From Sapria himalayana (lineage: Eukaryota > Streptophyta > Magnoliopsida > Malpighiales > Rafflesiaceae), in contig JAREIK010002450.1 of the NCBI GenBank assembly GCA_029783825.1, forward strand, positions 997,039-1,061,038: a stretch of 64,000 bases of DNA. The letters are read 5' to 3'. The first letter of the stretch is position 1; every line of letters starts with the position of its first letter. This document shows positions 48,920 to 62,099 of this stretch, in pieces. The position numbers and the translations under genes are program-made. The notes below the pieces were generated by a model. The model was not told the DNA's origin. It worked only from the letters and a program-made list of their open reading frames with translations, and searched no databases.

Positions 48920-49600
48920 ATCAATCAAATAGGAACAAAGTGTGTATAACAAGAATTTCACCATCAAAATGATCTATATATAGAATTTCTAGAGGCATTC
49001 ATGCATACATATTCTTCATAGCATCAACATTCAATTATTAACTACTTTATCAATCATCAATTATCAATGTAGAGCAGTTGGCAACATGAATTTCAAATTC
49101 ATAAACTTAGCTGACATAATTAATTCATGACACTTTTATTCAATTTATCCAAAAAAAATATTACAAAATTTGGCAAACTGCAAACAACATTGTTTTAAAC
49201 ATCCATCTGATTTTGTTTCACAATACATTTTAAGGTTGGCCATATTTCTTTATAGATACACAAAGCTTCATTGATCTAACAACAAAACAAATTAGAATAA
49301 CTAAGTCAAACCACATTTCTTTACATAATACATGCTTAGAACATGTGCTGATCCAATAAAAGAACAAATCAAAACTACTTTGGCAGACCACATATAGAAT
49401 ACATAATGATCCAATAACAGAAATAATTAAAATAATAGAAATAGATTCATGTGAGTTTAATGGGACATCATCATAACTCACAACAAAACAAACAGCATCA
49501 CATATCCTAGCATGTAAAAATGTTCCATTTATTATGAGCCAAAAAATAAAAATGAATATTTCAGAACCAAACAACATATAAAAAACAAAAGTCTCAAATT
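48920..49600 (-). repeat. LTR-like repeat (3' side) of the copia relic
   Basis: The sequence starting ATCAATCAAATAGGAACAAAGTGTGTA and running through CATCCATCTGATTTTGTTTC, CATATTTCTTTA and CAATAAAAGAACAAATCAAAA is paralleled, in the same order, at 55070-55460. Two such blocks flank the minus-strand copia remains, so they are probably its LTRs, strongly diverged. LTR borders were not established. The frame at 49577-49230 is a chance opening in this block. Confidence 0.45.
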
Positions 49601-51840
49601 TGATAAATTACTCGCCACATCACAAATCTAAACATCCTAACATGGATAATTGAGTTCAATTTAAGAAAAAAAAGCAAATAAGAACAAAGAACCCAAAACA
49701 TATTATACATTGCCAAATCTTCGACCAATATTGTAGATTTTATCACAAAAACATGGATGCATATCAGATCCAAGTTAATATCATGAAATTATCAACATCA
49801 ACAAAACCATGTTCAAATAAACCAATTGAAAACTTCTTCAATGTTTTCTTTCATAATAGAACAACATATAGTTTTAATATATCTAACAAAAATGGAGAGG
49901 CATGAAGAATATATTGTTAGGCAACCGAGGATTAAAAAAATATTTTTTAACTCAATAAAGTGTGTAGGATGTTATTGTTTGCTTTATTAGAATTCTCATC
50001 ATTTTTAATAAGAATGATATACCTCAAGAGTGAGTGTCATTCGACAGAGGCATCTACTATAAGATTATTATCCAATTTTACAAAGAAGATGCAATAGTTG
50101 TTATCATCGTTCGAGCCATTTCTATATAATAAATAAAAAAAAATAGAAACATATCACATTAATTATTATTTATTAATATGACATTTTGTTTTCTTTCATT
50201 TTTTTAAATTTTAAATTTGTTATTAAAGATTATATATATCTATATATAATCAAAATTAATTTAAAACAAATCAATTAATTTGATTTAATATAAAATCAAA
50301 TATTTTGATTCTACTCAAATTAAATATTCAGATTATATACACATACATATTCTAAACAAATAAACAAGATCTTTAAAATATTTCTTATGACTTTGGATAA
50401 CATTATGGAAGGGGCCCTAGACTAAATAAAATAGTGCACTCACAATGTAAATTATATTGCACCATAATTTATACTAATTATAATTTATATTACTATAGAA
50501 CTATAATTATACTCACTTATTCAAAATAATTTGTCTTTTGCTTTTCAACAATTATTAAATTTTAATGTTAAGATTACATATACTCATTAATTAAATTAAA
50601 TTACAAATAATTTAATTCAATCAATCTCTAATTATTTTATCGAGACTTTCTATTTGCAGGGTTTTTCAAAATAAATACTTATAAGATTCCTCAAGGGGCA
50701 CATTATCAATCCTTCTAATAGGACATAAATTATATTAGCAATTAATTTTTATCATACACTTGATAAAGTTATCCAATTCATACAGTTTATAAATCTATTT
50801 ATAAATCTCACTCTTTATGAATCAAAATAACTATTAATAATAATATGTGAATATTAGTTATTTCAAGAGTAAGAACAACATTATTTATAATAATAATTAT
50901 GTATTTTATTTTACATGTTAGTATAAAATAATTAAACCATGGTGATCTCATTCAATACACACAAGTGTTTAGTGTATTAGCACTAAAAGTTATAACTTCA
51001 CCATTCTCTGTAGTCAAGATAGACCTACTAAAATCTTGTGCTACAACCTTACCAATAGATTGTCAGGTTCTATCCATATTTTTAACAACAAACTTATATT
51101 CCACAAGAACTAATGAATCAATATTTTATGCGTATGCCTAACCCTATGCACCAAATCATCTACCATGCAGAATAAAGGATACATATTTTTTATAAATTCA
51201 ACTCATTATTAATTCTTTCATTAAAACAAGAAAAAGTTATAAGTCAATTAAAAGAAGAAACAACTAAAAATGTCTTTTAGTATAGAATAGTTCCAATATA
51301 TATATATATATATATCCTCCAAATTACTTTGTGAATAAAAAATCTTATAGCTTGAGCATGACCATTTTTCTTAAAACACAAATCTGATCTCCAATAAAAC
51401 TATTTGGTAAGTTTAAATCATTATTTTGTCTTATGAATAAAGCTTTCACCAAAAAATATTTTGAATGAGAATCATAAATTGAGAGTCAGGAAGAGAGAGA
51501 ATAGAGCACCACCATTTTTATACCAAAAATTCTTATGTGGGATGACCATACCATATATATTTTTGTTTCCATGTAATGACCCAAAGCTTTTCTCTAGAAA
51601 AACTTTTTTAACTTTAATATAACAAAATCACATGCACCAATTAAAAAAGTTACACACGTTTATATTTTTCTGAATGTTGAACAACCAAAATTTGATATCT
51701 GTCACATGAAAGAATAGTCCTACCCATAAATCTCCCTCACTGGTTGATCATGTTCACATAGTGATAAAACTAGAGATCTTGTAATATTTGTTCATTTATT
51801 TTCATAACAATTTATTCATCATTTCAGAAAAATTGCCATT
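49601..51840. other. Unassigned region between LTR-like block and copia coding remains
   Basis: No gene recognised. Could be 3' untranslated or LTR sequence of the copia relic, or inserted DNA. A (TA)n run lies at 51297-51314. Confidence 0.5.
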
Positions 51841-54430
51841 TTTATGAATTTTTTAATAATATTTATTTTGGTTCGAAAATATCTCTAATCCAATAATGCT
51901 TCACATGAATATGTTAGGAATGATAATTAAAAAGAAGGTACATGCCTAACTTTATGCCACTCTAACTTTCACAATTTAGGCAATAACCACCTTAAAAAAA
52001 TGCCAAGTTCATTGGTGAAACTTTGCACCCATGACATTTCTTTGGAAGTTTCAATAACTGCACTAAATCCATCTTTAGTAGAATATAGATAAACATATTT
52101 TTAGAGTGTGGAATGCCAAGAGACATGTCCTCAGAATATGTGATAAGATATTAAGAAGTATACCTTTGAGTGCCCAAGTCTCTAGCTACTTCATCATCAA
52201 GTTCATGTGTTTCACACCCAAAGTAAAGTTCAGACAAGAAGATCTATGAAGATACCTCAAAATCTATTCTACAACATTCCAATGATCTTGACAAGGGTTG
52301 TTCAGCAAATGAATCACAATGCCAATAGCATAAGCCAAGTTTGGATCAAAGTACATCATGGAATACAATAGGCTTCCCATAGTAGAAGAATTAGAAATCC
52401 TATTCATTTAAACTCATTCTTTATCGATAATAAGGCCATAGATCTAACAAAGTTTGAAATACTTAAGAAAAATGAGAGCTAATTAGTTTTGTGTCATTCA
52501 TGTTAAACATTTAAGAACCTTTTTAATGTGTTCTTTTTATTGAGGTAAGAATAACATTCCTCTCATATAATAAGAGTAATATCCATCCCAAACCTAAGTC
52601 CATAGAAAATGTCCAGTTTAGAAAAAAAAAGTACACTTTTATCTATGACATTCACTTTTTGACTATTAGGTTATTATCAACATAAATAAGCAGAATTATA
52701 AAGTGACTTTCAAAAAATGATGTATAATGACATTAGGATTTTACAATATTTAAGACCTTCAATGACAATATTTAACTTCATATATCATTGTCAATGAGCT
52801 TGTTTTAGCTAGTAGAGAATTTTTTTTATCTACAAACACAATACTTCTCATGTTTAATAATAAATTCTTGTAATTATTCCATGTATACCTTTTCCTTCAA
52901 GTCACCATGAAAGAAATTATTTTTTATATCCATTTATTTTATTTCTAAGTCTAGACTAGCTACCAACCTAGAACAAAATGAATCAAAGATATTTCAACAA
53001 TAGAACTGAATATATCATCATAATCAACTCTCATTTTCAAATTAACTCCATGACCACCAATTTAGAATTGAAATTCTAGGTGAAGAAGAATGATTCTTAT
53101 ATTTTCTTTTAAAAAGGATGATTAGGTCATATGTGCCATAATCATATTACACTTTCAATTCCTCCAACATAGCTTCTTTCCATTCTTCCTAATGATCACT
53201 CATAACCTCTTTATAGCATACTAGTTCTTTCCATTAGTGACCAAGGCATAATCATTATAAGAATATTTAGTTGAAAGTTTGCTAATATTAGTAGCTCATC
53301 CCACGAGAAGATTTTGATTGGCTTTAGAGTTTTTAGCTCCTACAAAAGGTATGATGGACATTCTAGGTTCTATTTTGGTATGAAATTCTAATTCCAATAG
53401 AGAAGCATGGAAAGAGATCAAATTATACCACCTTATAATTAGTCTCCAAAGTTGTCTATTTAGGTTAAATTATATCTATAATAGTCAGATCTTACATGAA
53501 TATAACATCTCAACTTCTAATCATTAGTCTAGGAAGATGATTATGATGTGATAACTCCAACATGTCTTTCACTCTCATGTAAATTAATATTTTATGCCGA
53601 TTTTAGTTTAAATCTCACTTTTTGTTTTATAGATACAATCTTTCTTGAGTCTATTATGGATAATGTTCATTTGAGATAAATTCTAGCATGTAATAAATAT
53701 AAACTCCAACATAAATGCTAGCATGTAGTAAATACAAATTAAAGTTTCTTAAGCCTCTCACAATAACCAATGAACATATGGAAAACTTCCACTCGCCATC
53801 TCAAAAATAATTGAAATACCAATCATCATCTAGTTTCATGGTGGAGATGAGGTTTATCCTAATATGAGATATGTATGTCACATTTTTGTGATGAAGCTAC
53901 ATACCATTAAATACCTTTAGACAAATGTCACTGATTCCAACAAATTTAGCAACAAAATTGTTTTCCATTATAACTACCTCATATTTTTATGTTTATATAT
54001 GAGGTAAATAAATTAGATTGGTAAGTTGTATGAGTAATTGTTCCACTACATATTACCCAATTTATCATCACTTGTTAAGTTATTATGTCATCATATAGAA
54101 GATGACAATCTTCCATATCCATGGATGTAAAATCATCATCAATAATCTTCCTCTCCTTTTGAGTTTCTCTCAAACTATTAATTTTATTTTACAAAATATA
54201 ACAAAATTTTTTAATATAATATATATATTAGAATGCTAATATTCTATATCTAAAAATATATTTCTAGAGTTATCTTAACAACTTTTACTATTCCAAGGAT
54301 CTTTGAATGAACTACTTCCTCCAAGCCTCAATAGCAAAATCTTTAGCTTGAGAGGAAGATCATTGAGATATTCTCCTAATCTCTTTTAAAATATTACTTT
54401 TAATATCCTCCATGGAAAATATCCACATGA
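51840..54430 (-). pseudogene. Ty1-copia polyprotein, decayed, integrase largely deleted
   Basis: On the minus strand: pre-integrase zinc region at 53970-53690 (VGISDICLKVFNG, HKNVTYISHIRINLISTMKL, DGEWKFSICSLVIVRGLRN), as in TNT1-type elements. The integrase core is not found; only about 400 bp lie before the reverse transcriptase. RT starts near 53260 (YALVTNGK) with DYDDIFSSIVE near 53020 and MDIKNNFFHGDLKEKVYME near 52900. The YVDD box reads YVDNN (52695-52681), losing a catalytic Asp. RNase H region 52430-51840: GSLLYSMMYFDPNLAYAIGI and GFSAVIETSKEMSWVQS. Many stops and frameshifts. Confidence 0.82.
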
Positions 54431-55050
54431 TATAAAATTGGTATTAGACATTATAAAGGATTTCCAAGAGTCACGATGAATGACGAAGAGCCATAATCCT
54501 TGATGTTCCTTATCAAAATTCACTCCCATTGTAACTAATTAATTTATAAGACATTGGAAGGTTTTCAAGTGATATGTCATAGGATTATCATCTCAATATC
54601 TTAATAGAATCAACACCTTCATTGAGTACATCTTATTATTTTTAATTTTTATCAAGGTTTTCCAAATTTAATCCATAAGAGACAAGCATCTTATTCTCTA
54701 CTCACATGATTTAGAATGTTATCTTCCATATTTCTATCCAGACTAACCTTGATACTAGGAATGTTACCCATAGATTATAGTTTTATCTATTTAGACTAAC
54801 CATCCTACTAACATTAACTTCCATATTTCTTTTAGGAATGCAATATTTTTAATAATACAAGTTGACATGAATATAATGGAATGTATAACAAGAGAAAAAT
54901 TTGACAATGAATGAAATATAATTGAGATTGAGTGATCATCATAAGTTATAGATAATGATGGGTATGATAAGAAAGATCACGTGATACATATGAGAGAATG
55001 AGAGAGAGAGAGAGAGAGAGAGAAATCAACCTTAACACCATATGACACAA
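54431..55050. other. Copia relic, Gag side, and (GA)n repeat
   Basis: Expected to hold the copia Gag region on the minus strand, but I could not recognise Gag motifs. A (GA)n run is at 54997-55021. RC of 55030-55045 (ATGGTGTTAAGG) sits next to the LTR-like block and weakly resembles the TGGTATCAGAGC primer-binding site of copia elements. Confidence 0.4.
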
Positions 55051-55054
55051 TTTA

Positions 55055-55470
55055 TTGTATATCAATCAAATAGGAACATAGTGTGTAAGAAGGATTTCAT
55101 AATTACTTTATTCTTGAGAGAGAGAATCTAAAGGCATAAACGAATACATATCTTCACAGTACTAACATTTGAATATAATTGAATTTTCCATCATAAATTT
55201 ATCAATGGAGTGTAGCAAGTAGAATCAATGAAGATTTGAGATTTAGTGAAAATTAAATAATGCCACTTCATTAAACATATTCAAACCATATTATAAAAAT
55301 GTGGGAAACAACAACAAAGGTTTGAACATTCATCTGGTCTTATCTCACAATTCTTTTTAAGACATGCAACATTTCTTTAAATATTACATACACAAAACAA
55401 GCATTAATCCAATAGTACAACAAATCAAAATAACTAAGGCATACCACATTTCTTTATAGAATTCATACAT
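55055..55470 (-). repeat. LTR-like repeat (5' side) of the copia relic
   Basis: Parallel to 48920-49400 as described there: ATCAATCAAATAGGAACATAGTGTG, CATTCATCTGGTCTTATCTC, CATTTCTTTAAATATTACAT and CCACATTTCTTTATAGAATTCATACATAG in the same order. It ends where a SINE-like insert begins at about 55472. Confidence 0.45.
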
Positions 55471-55471
55471 A

Positions 55472-55700
55472 GATTTTTTTGTTTTTTGTCCTCCTTCCTC
55501 CCCTCATCCAACTCATTCCATATTATTTTTTTCCCTCTGATAGTGCCTTAGGGCTTTGGGGTTGGAGAAGTTAAGACCCCCCATCCTAATTGTATGAGTA
55601 GAGTTATTGGAAAATACATCATTGGAAAGTATATTTGATGTTCCTGGGGATCAAACTCGAGTCCCCATGGTTTAGTAAAATGACCTAGTGATAGTATCAA
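55472..55700 (-). mobile_element. Possible tRNA-derived SINE, antisense
   Basis: On the minus strand a head with CACTAGGTCATTTTAC and a B-box-like GAGTTTGATCCCC (55652-55640) is followed by a G/C-richer body and an A-rich end (GGACAAAAAACAAAAAAA at 55490-55472). Composition differs from both flanks. No duplication could be identified, and the A-box is poor, so the call is tentative. Confidence 0.4.
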
Positions 55701-57430
55701 AAATATTATTAATTGACACGATCTCAAAACTCCATTGAGTAATGATCACTCATCCAATAAAGTTCTACAAATATACATGTCATACAAATAATAAAATGTA
55801 CATAAGTCTAGATATCAAACACATAGTAATTATGTAGGAAGTTCAATTAACTAATAGTGAATTAAATGTTATTTAAGTTGAATAGATGTATTTGGTCTTT
55901 GTAAAGATATTTAGACTCTATGTTTATCTCACATGTTTATGCATGATGATATTTCTCTTATATTTGATCAATATCATGTTTAACTATTAAATGAATGACA
56001 GATTCATGTGAAAATACTCATGTGTTGTCTTTGCATAGATGGTGACCATCATCCTTGGACTATCACTAGTAGGGATGATTCCCTCAGTCATCCTCTTAGT
56101 TTTCCAATGTTAAATTCACGTGTCATTCTATGTATGAGTCATTTGCACATCAACTACTTTTAAGCAATATGTCAACTACCATTATTGATTGCTTTGAATG
56201 TATACTTTTATTCTCCAGCCTAAAATTATCTTAAAATGCAAGATAGTGTAATACTATATGTGTTTGTATTTTTGAATTCATAAGCATCATACTCATGATA
56301 ATTAATATATATCTTCTCATGAATCTCACATATGAAAATTATATAAGAGGAAATAACTTATAAGGTTGTCACCACCATTCTAGTCTCTCTCACTTGCATG
56401 TATCGTATGACATACCTGTTACTAACCACCAAAACTAACTCATGACTCTCCATTATGGTGGAACTCCTAGGTTAGATATTTTACTTGATTCTCATGTTAC
56501 TCAAAAATTTATTCTTCTAGATAATGAATAATTAACTAGTCTTAAATATATTCATGCTTTTTGCTTTATGAGTATTATACTCATAATGATTAAGCTTACC
56601 TCAACTTTAGGTATTTATACATTCAGTTATTTCATATATTAAGATTAAAAGGGCTATTACTTTATTTTTATCATACCATATTAGTGTGTCTAATGACATA
56701 GCTATCACTATCCATTATAGATGATATCCACAAACATGAAAATACTAAGTTTTGGTTTTAATTTTCATCTATACATTGAACTAGAAAATAGATATATTTA
56801 CCAATCATAGATCTCATTTTAGCTAGACATTGAATTAGAAATTATATGAGATGTGTTGAGAGACATCTCATGGATTTGCAGGTTTCCCAATAAATTTTCA
56901 AGTGAAAATCTAAGTATATAATTTTAATTCCAATTAAGGATGCATCTGCCTTGAATTTTTTCTAAATGGTGGTCAAAATCACACCTCCTAAGATTATTGG
57001 TATGCATAGTTTGTAGTTTCCTCTCTTTCTCTCTCTTATTGAGTGTTACTTTTATAATTTAGAGATCTATGCAACACGAACTTGAGATCATGACTTTATT
57101 ATCTCTTTAGATCTTCTCTAGAGCACTAATGTAATGACATTGAGAATAGTCATGATTGATATCTTTACTCTCAATAACACAAATTCATAATATTGGAATT
57201 AGTCATGTCTTCCATCTTGGCTATCTAAGAAAAGTGTCCTGATATTGGGATTGCAATGATTGAGATAATTACTCTTTATAACACAAATTCATGATGTTGC
57301 ACAAGACTACACCTTTACTATTTTTTCTTTAAAACATAAGTCATCATGTTGGGAAAGCCATGATCAAAGTAAAAACGTTCTTAAATGAAAAGTCAGTAAA
57401 AAGTGATATCACAACTCAAAACACTTGGTG
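55701..57430. repeat. LTR-like block, copy 1
   Basis: Follows the order of 57.5-59.3 kb with large indels: CTCATCCAATAAAGTTCTACAAATATAC, then CATAGTAATTATGTAGG, a CATACTCATGATAATTAAT block, a GAAATTATATGAGATG/ATCTCATGGA block and finally short CACAAATTCATAATATTGGAATTAGTCATG units. No coding sequence was recognised. It may be a solo or tandem LTR of the same family as the next two blocks. Confidence 0.5.
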
Positions 57431-57439
57431 TTTTGGTTC

Positions 57440-60060
57440 TTGTCAGAACTTTGTTATGATACCTAATTTATAGGATTAGACAAAATTTTGAAACCTTATT
57501 GGGTGAGGGTCTCTCATCCAATTAGTCTTGCAAGTATATGAGTCATACAAGAAGTAAAGTAAACTTTTATCTAGATGTCAATCCCATAGATATTATATAG
57601 GCAATTTGATCAATCAATTATTAGTCAACTATTGCTCTAGCTGAATTAATATGATTATGTTTTAGGTAAAATTTTTAAATTAAAGGGTTAGTACATTTTA
57701 TTATTCAAGATTACTTATCAAAATAGTTTTGATATTATTGCACTAGGTATAGAAAAAATGTATGATTATTGTGAAAATGACCAAGTGCCCTATTTGCATA
57801 TAAGGTGGTTATTAATTATCGGGTCATCCATAATGATGGTCCTATACTAATTATCTCCTTAGTACTTTGCCATTGAAATAAAAAATTATCCATGCTCGAG
57901 AGTTATTCACAAGTTCATATTTTTCAGGTTACTCATCAACTATCCTTGATAGGTATTTTATATATGTATTCTTATTCTTTGACCTCATATATCGTATATA
58001 CATAAATTGATATGGTGATATAAGTATCTGTAATTCAACTTTTTAAGTGTTATACTCACATAATTAACATATATTTTTTTAAATCTCATTAATGGTAGTT
58101 GTATGACAAAAAGTAACTTGCAAGACTATCAGCATCTTACAAGTCACCTTCAATCATGTGTGTCTTGTCTTGTGGCTTACATGTCATCATTTACTATGAT
58201 GACATGTGACTCCCATATTAAAGGTGAAATTCAGAAAATGTTCTACAAAATGCCTAATATTCAATAATTGATGATAATTCTTTTACGACATGCATAATAG
58301 ACTAGCTTATAAAAGTATTTATGCTTTCAACTTAAAAGAATCATACTCACATAATTAACATACCTCAATATTGGGTTTTGGTGTTTGTAGTTGCTTCATT
58401 CATCATGATCGGAAGAAATGTCATTTCCTTCCTACAATTATGCATGAGTGTGCTTTATATCATACCTATCACCAACTATCATGATAACATATCTAAACCT
58501 ACCAATAGTAAACCTTAATTTTAGTTCTACATAAATATTACATCTATCAATATTCAAAACATAACAAAATCTAAATATAATAATTAATCATTAAGCATCC
58601 ATCAAAAGAAATCAAATACACTAATCCTAAATCTTAATTTAGCCTGACATTAAAAAGAAATTCACCCGAGATAATTGGAGATATATTTCATGAAATTTTA
58701 GTTTCTCAATGACAATCCTCAAGAGTGTATAGGAACCATATCTTAAATTTACAATACTCTATCACATATCTCTGATTTTCTACTAATGGTGAGTCAAGAT
58801 TCATGCCCTTTTATGGTTTATTTTGTACTTTGCATCTCTTCTTTGCTTATGAATCTCTCCTAGGGTTGGGTAAAATTTTACTCATTAAACCTTAGCTTTC
58901 ATATTTTTTTTTGTGCCTAAAAAATCATTTTTCAAAATTTATGTTTTTTTTGTTGAATAGTTGTGTGAGAAATTTAAGTCAAAAGCTATGACTTTCAAAA
59001 ATGTTACAGCTTTGTCTTTCCTCCTCTATAACACAAAGTCAAGGTTCCAGGGATAAGCCATTGTTTTAGTCTTTTTAAGGATTTAAAATGTCATGTTATT
59101 GTGAATAGTTGTGACTACATATTTCATAAATGGAACACAAAGTCACGATGCTAAGAATATACTACTTCTTTAGTCTATTTCGTACAATATATGGTTATGA
59201 TGCTGAGAATAACCATGAATACACATTTTATCTCTATAATAATATGCTATGGCATAGAAATGGTCGTGACTTGTATTTTATGTTTATGTTCCCTAAAAAC
59301 ACGGCCTTGGGATAGGCTATAGCTTTGGATATTTCTCCAGAGCAAAGAGTCATGACCTTAGTAAAGTCATGACACTAGGAATGATACCAAGAATTTTGTT
59401 TTCGACTTGATGGCTTTGTAATGAGAAAGTTGTAGCACTGGAGGCTTGCCATTACTTTGAGCACCAGCGAGATAATTGGTTGCTATGATGAGAATTTAAT
59501 GTTGCAACCATAAAAAATGTTACACATAACACACTAGTATGGTCGTGACTCTAAAAAATTTTTATAGCAAAAAAATAATATTGCATAGTGATTATTATTT
59601 CAATGAGATGATATGTCGTGACATATAAAGATTTTATTACTATTGATGTAGAGCTTCAATCAAGAATAGATGTCAAAACTATTTTATAACTCAATGAGGT
59701 ATAATAAAGTCATAACACAAGAAATGTTATGACTTTATATTTCTTTTTGCTCATTTCTTTCTCAACAACCTATTAAGTCTCCTTTTTATACAAAATCATC
59801 TAATTTCACTATTATTCATCATACTTCATCAAAAAATATAATTTAATGAAATATTTTATATTAAAACATTTTTATATGCAAATACATCATGAATAATTAG
59901 TAAAATAATTAATTTTATTTGATATTTGGCATACCAAATAAACTCTCATACTAAAGTGATTGTTCAACCCACACAATTACTCCACCTCTATAAAAAATTA
60001 TAAATTCCATCCATTATAAATAACTTCAACACAATACGATTACAACACCATAATATCCAC
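57440..60060 (-). repeat. LTR-like block, copy 2 (3' LTR of 57.4-64 kb element)
   Basis: Matches 62.1-64.0 kb over its length, for example CTTGACATTA...GAATTCAC...GAGATAATTGGA near 58640 and 63190, and CAATGACAATCCTCAAGAGT at 58708 and 63252. On the minus strand its other half (59.5-59.9 kb) resembles the LTR-like unit at 10.5-13.6 kb (GATGAATAAT, TTGACATCTATTCTTGATTG). The 61-codon frame at 59130-59315 lies over short repeats and is not a gene. Confidence 0.6.
58975..59420. repeat. Short tandem units with dyads, about 65-75 bp
   Basis: Units of the type ACACAAAGTCA-GG---GAGAATA--CCATGACTTT recur (near 59030, 59132, 59180, 59245, 59335). Each contains AAAGTCATG-like and CATGACTTT-like arms around a short centre. 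The same family is at 63.5-64.0 kb and, more distantly, 0.3-0.7 kb. Confidence 0.6.
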
Positions 60061-60099
60061 GAAAACAAACACATAACCCAAGTCAATGAGGATAAGGAA

Positions 60100-60960
60100 G
60101 GTCAGTAGTATGACTTCCCTTTAGGATAAAACTCTTTAAAGGGAAAATCTACTCTTGAGTGCTCAAAGAGTAGAATTGAAGTGGATGTATCTTTGAAACT
60201 TCCTTATTGATAGCTACCTAATCCAACTTCTTCTCCAGAATGTCATGCAATATTTGTTGTCTTCTCCCAAAGGAATTCAATAAACCTTCAAAAGATTTTA
60301 TTATAAAGAACTATTAATTTTTGTTCACACTATATTTTCCCAATTCTTCTATTTATTAGTTCTCTTGATATTGTGTGTCACCTTCAATTCTTTTATCTAT
60401 CACCACTACTATTTTCTTCTAATCTATTGTGATGGTCACATAAAATTTTTCAAATAATTTAGTAATGCCCATTTCTTTCTTTTAGATATATACAAAATTT
60501 TTTCAAATAATATCCCTTTTCTTTCTGCTTTTCAAGATTGACATTTACTTTTCACACAACTAATATATTTCCTCTTTCTCTATGGGTAAAAAATAAACTC
60601 CAATTTTCTTTTCTATAATCTATTGGAAATGAAGGATAAACTCTATCAAACCTCACTCTTTTATCGACCTTTTATTGGAGAGTAATGAAACCATCTAATT
60701 ACTACTAGTTTCTGATAGAAAAGTCACCACAAGCATCACCACTCTTTATAGAACTTTAGTGGTGCTAGATTGTGGATGCTTTTCTCTTGCCTTCCTAATC
60801 ATATGTACAACACTACTCTTTCCTCTTTGCTTCAACCATGAGCCTTCCTCCATGGATGTGTTGATATTTTGGGGGTGTGTGAGCTTGAAATTTTCTTGGA
60901 ATCAGAAGAGAAAAGATAATTGGAAAATTTAGGGTTTTACTCCAAGGTCATTACTTTGCA
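60100..60960 (-). pseudogene. Plant-transposon-protein gene fragment, inverted copy
   Basis: On the minus strand, GAAGGTTTATTGAATTCC...GGAGAAGAAGTTGGATTAGGTAGCTATCAA, then TTTGAGCACTCAAGAGTAG...CCTTTAAAGAG (60290-60120) parallels 10180-10330 on the plus strand. This marks the C-terminal end of the decayed gene seen at 8.75-10.3 kb. The upstream domain blocks are not clearly recognisable here, so most of the gene has decayed or been lost. Confidence 0.5.
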
Positions 60961-62090
60961 TTTTTTTGAAAGTCATGATGTCGCTGATGGTTATGCCTTT
61001 GAGTCTTTTTGAAAGAAAAGACATAAGTTGACTGCCATAACTTTGAGCATGATTTGGTCAGAATCATAAATATATTTGAATTTGTGTTCCATTTTTATGG
61101 GAGGGTTTATTGTTCATTATTATTAGTTGTGGTTCATATATAACAAATTACAAAAGAAATTTATTTCTCATACAATAAAAAGAAAATTTCTTAGGTTTCC
61201 TCCCAAATAATACTACATTTTATATTCATAGCAAGACCTTTGATAAAATTTTTGCTTTATCTATAAATTCTATTGTCCATGTTAATATCTCTATCTAGTT
61301 GTTTTCTTTTTTTCCTTGTATTTTCTATGTTGGCTAGTAATACTCTATGAAAGACTTCCTCAATAGTAGTTCCTCATAGATTTTTGGTATTGAGTGCACA
61401 AATCTTCCTTTTTTTTATTTTTGGGCATAGCATTATGAGGTCTTATAGCTCATTCGATTCTCTTGACCTCTTTCTCACCATTGACCTGATTTATTTCAAT
61501 CTCTAAAAGTGTTAATGTAGTACTTTCTTTAAGCATATCCAATTTCAAGCCTCATTTCTAGTTGTCTCACTTGCTTTTATTTTACTTTATTTTCTTTCAT
61601 TGTCTCAATCAGCAACTTGGTAATCATATCTTTAAATGAAGATTTAGTGATTGGATAAGGACTATCAATTTCAATCTCTTCATGGCTCCCAGATCTCAAA
61701 TCTTCATAGATTATTACTTTTTGATAATAGAACTAATTCAAATCATCATTTGGTTTGAGATAGAAATCACTACTTGGTAAGAAATAGGTTTCATCATATT
61801 GATGCATTGGGCTGTGTACATTCATCTTCTACTCTCAAATTTCTTTTTTGATTTTCTCTATTTCTAGGTCTTGAGTTATTAGCTTTGTCCTAGAATTTCA
61901 CACTATTAATTGTGCCTAAAAAATAAAATAAAAACTAAAATGAAAGATGTAAATAAGTAACATAAGTTAAGCAATGTAAATCAATGCACAAAATTAAGTT
62001 ATTTATATCCAAACTACTAAAAATAAAACTATCATTTTTTAGGGATAGTTACATTAACTAAAGTTGACTAACCAAACTAAATAATTTTTG
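60961..62090 (-). other. Internal region of LARD-like element, no gene recognised
   Basis: Lies between the gene fragment and the 62.1-kb LTR-like block. On the minus strand a weak Gly-poor stretch near 61830-61710 (HSPMHQYDETYFLPSSDFYL) is open but unassigned. The leader next to the LTR (62.05-62.09 kb) resembles that at 3.54-3.58 kb. Confidence 0.45.
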
Positions 62091-62099
62091 ATAAATATG

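Noticed and set aside
49230..49577. 115-codon minus-strand frame with hydrophobic stretches
   Set aside because: It lies in an LTR-like block that is repeated at 55.1-55.5 kb, where the frame is not kept, so it is a chance opening.
58975..59420. Short repeats with dyads read as tRNA or microRNA precursors
   Set aside because: Arms are short (mostly under 13 bp) and repeated in tandem inside LTR-like DNA; no cloverleaf or extended miRNA stem is visible.
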